In this document: one piece after another, positions 63,004 to 64,000 of the stretch | Position numbering within the stretch: the stretch's first letter is position 1 | Layout: the number at the start of each line of letters is the position of its first letter | DNA from: Taibaiella sp. | GTDB taxonomy: Bacteria > Bacteroidota > Bacteroidia > Chitinophagales > Chitinophagaceae | Assembly (NCBI GenBank): GCA_013815385.1 | Contig: JACDGL010000010.1 | Coordinates: 62,001 to 126,000 of the forward strand | DNA length: 64,000 bases | Direction of reading: 5' to 3' | Program-made: the position numbers and the translations under genes | The notes under the pieces: generated by a model | The model's database searches: none | Seen by the model: only the letters and a program-made list of their open reading frames with translations | Told to the model about the DNA's origin: nothing

Positions 63004-64000
63004 ATGAAGGGCTTTCTTTGTTTACTATTCAGCTTGATATACCTGAGCAGCAATGCGCAAACATCCACTAAAATAACCGGCAAAGTAACCGATGGGAATA
63101 CCAAGGCACCCATAGAGTATGCAACCCTAATACTGACCGACAAGCAAACCAATAAAATAATAAATGGCGCCACAACAGATGCCAAAGGCCTCTATGAGAT
63201 AGCCAATGTGGCCACCGGCACTTATGTACTTATAGTTGAATTTATAGGGTATAAACGGGATACAATAAACAGCTTAGTAATAGACGGCAATTCCAAAACT
63301 GTAAACCTGAATACTATTGCTATATACGCAGGCCAGCATACCCTGAAGGATGTAACGGTAACTGCGTCTGCACCAATAATAGAAAATAAGATAGATAAGA
63401 TAGTGTACAATGTTGCCAACGATGTAACATCGCAGGGAGGGATAGCGCTGGATGTATTGAAAAAAGTACCGCAAGTGACGGTGGATGCAGACGGCAATGT
63501 AGATGTGCAGGGAAACAGCAACATCCGTTTTCTTATAAACGGGAAACCATCGAGCGTATTTGGAAGCAGCGTAGTGGATGCATTGTCTGCAATACCCGCC
63601 AGCCAGATAAAAAGCATAGAACTGATAACCAGTCCTGGCGCTAAGTACGATGCAGAGGGCACAGGTGGCATCATCAACATTATATTAAAGGACAACAAAC
63701 TACAGGGTATAAACGGTACTGTGAACTTATCGGCAGGTACGAGACTGCAAAATGGATCGGTGAACCTGAATGTACGGCATGGTAATTTTGGTGTGAATGC
63801 CTTTTTCAGCGGCAATTCCCAACTAAATTCAAGAACGCTAAATGCGCAGGATCGCAGATCGTCAGATACCATAGCACATAACACAACCCATCTGCTGCAA
63901 AACGGATACAGCGACCTGCAACGAAGCGGATACCGGGGGGGTATAGGCATGGACTGGGAGCTAACAAAGAAGGATAACATAAACGCATCTGTAAGCTATA
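63004..64000 (+). CDS. TonB-dependent receptor / outer-membrane beta-barrel family protein, N-terminal part
   Basis: First 332 codons of an outer-membrane receptor cut by the window end. The signal peptide is residues 1-19 (FLCLLFSLIYLSSNAQ). A carboxypeptidase-like regulatory domain follows (~22-105; ITGKVTDGNTKAPIEYATL, GLYEIANVATGTYVLIVEFIGY). A plug domain comes next (~117-235) with DVTVTASAP, LKKVPQVTVDADGNVDVQG and PGAKYDAEGTGGIINIILK, then the first barrel strands. This is the OMP_b-brl type common in Bacteroidota. No SusD gene can be seen yet. Substrate is unknown. Confidence 0.9.
   Translation, partial: MKGFLCLLFSLIYLSSNAQTSTKITGKVTDGNTKAPIEYATLILTDKQTNKIINGATTDAKGLYEIANVATGTYVLIVEFIGYKRDTINSLVIDGNSKTVNLNTIAIYAGQHTLKDVTVTASAPIIENKIDKIVYNVANDVTSQGGIALDVLKKVPQVTVDADGNVDVQGNSNIRFLINGKPSSVFGSSVVDALSAIPASQIKSIELITSPGAKYDAEGTGGIINIILKDNKLQGINGTVNLSAGTRLQNGSVNLNVRHGNFGVNAFFSGNSQLNSRTLNAQDRRSSDTIAHNTTHLLQNGYSDLQRSGYRGGIGMDWELTKKDNINASVSY

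Overview
The window is an ordinary-density piece of a Bacteroidota chromosome, most likely from the Chitinophagales/Chitinophagaceae branch. The evidence is the gliding/type IX secretion (T9SS) signature (GldD, two type A C-terminal sorting domains, one gliding-motility-type C-terminal domain), many DUF families largely confined to this phylum (DUF3810, DUF5683, DUF7935, DUF3467, GWxTD), the long IspH, LptC/CoaX gene order, TAnnTTTG-type -7 promoter boxes, weak Shine-Dalgarno use and moderate AT richness. No tRNA, rRNA, CRISPR, transposase, phage or integron gene was found.

Layout: 1-860 is the N-terminal half of rpoN (sigma-54). 1-6 kb carries an orphan histidine kinase, small stress-type proteins and a stand-alone acyl-CoA (methylmalonyl-CoA) mutase catalytic subunit. 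6-15.7 kb holds a membrane metallopeptidase-like DUF3810 protein, a DNA exonuclease, ispH, pyruvate carboxylase, an M13 peptidase and a 44-aa lipoprotein. 15.8-22.3 kb has an Mpl-type ligase with a DnaQ-like exonuclease, a TTG-started GT2 enzyme, WbqC, GWxTD-dapF and recR. 22.5-29.2 kb has a T9SS cargo protein, a MazG-like enzyme, MoxR with a DUF1569 partner, PaaZ and an enoyl-CoA hydratase. 29.2-35.9 kb is envelope biogenesis: an O-antigen ligase, LON-domain protein, coaX, outer-membrane protein and lptC run on the minus strand, facing meaB and a WecA/MraY-type enzyme. 36-45.7 kb holds guaA with a periplasmic binding protein, a cupin, gldD, pcm, a tail-specific protease and lipB. 45.7-50.5 kb has an APC permease and a second T9SS cargo. 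51-57.1 kb has icd and ftsY on plus and carA-tdh-sirtuin on minus. 57.1-64 kb is the least gene-dense part: repeats, a His-rich peptide, a MEDS-domain protein, an 870-aa secreted adhesin-like protein, a DUF2892-SRPBCC fusion and the start of a TonB-dependent receptor.

How the genes work together: propionyl/odd-chain and anaplerotic metabolism is represented by the mutase, its GTPase chaperone MeaB, pyruvate carboxylase and isocitrate dehydrogenase. Envelope construction is represented by Mpl, DapF, LptC, the O-antigen ligase, the WecA-like transferase and GT2. Protein export is represented by FtsY, GldD and T9SS cargo. Most genes are housekeeping.

The structure that gene annotation does not explain is in three intergenic stretches. 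(1) A diverged ~165-bp repeat occurs upstream of icd and, in mirror image, upstream of carA. Both copies contain a 31-bp palindrome whose 10-bp arms are two helical turns apart, and a third palindrome lies nearer carA. (2) A 165-bp tandem duplication at 58972-59297 makes four related hairpins with alternating 108/57 spacing. (3) Twin REP-like hairpins lie at 57.6-57.7 kb. I did not find a convincing new multi-gene system; these repeats are the best candidates for something undescribed.
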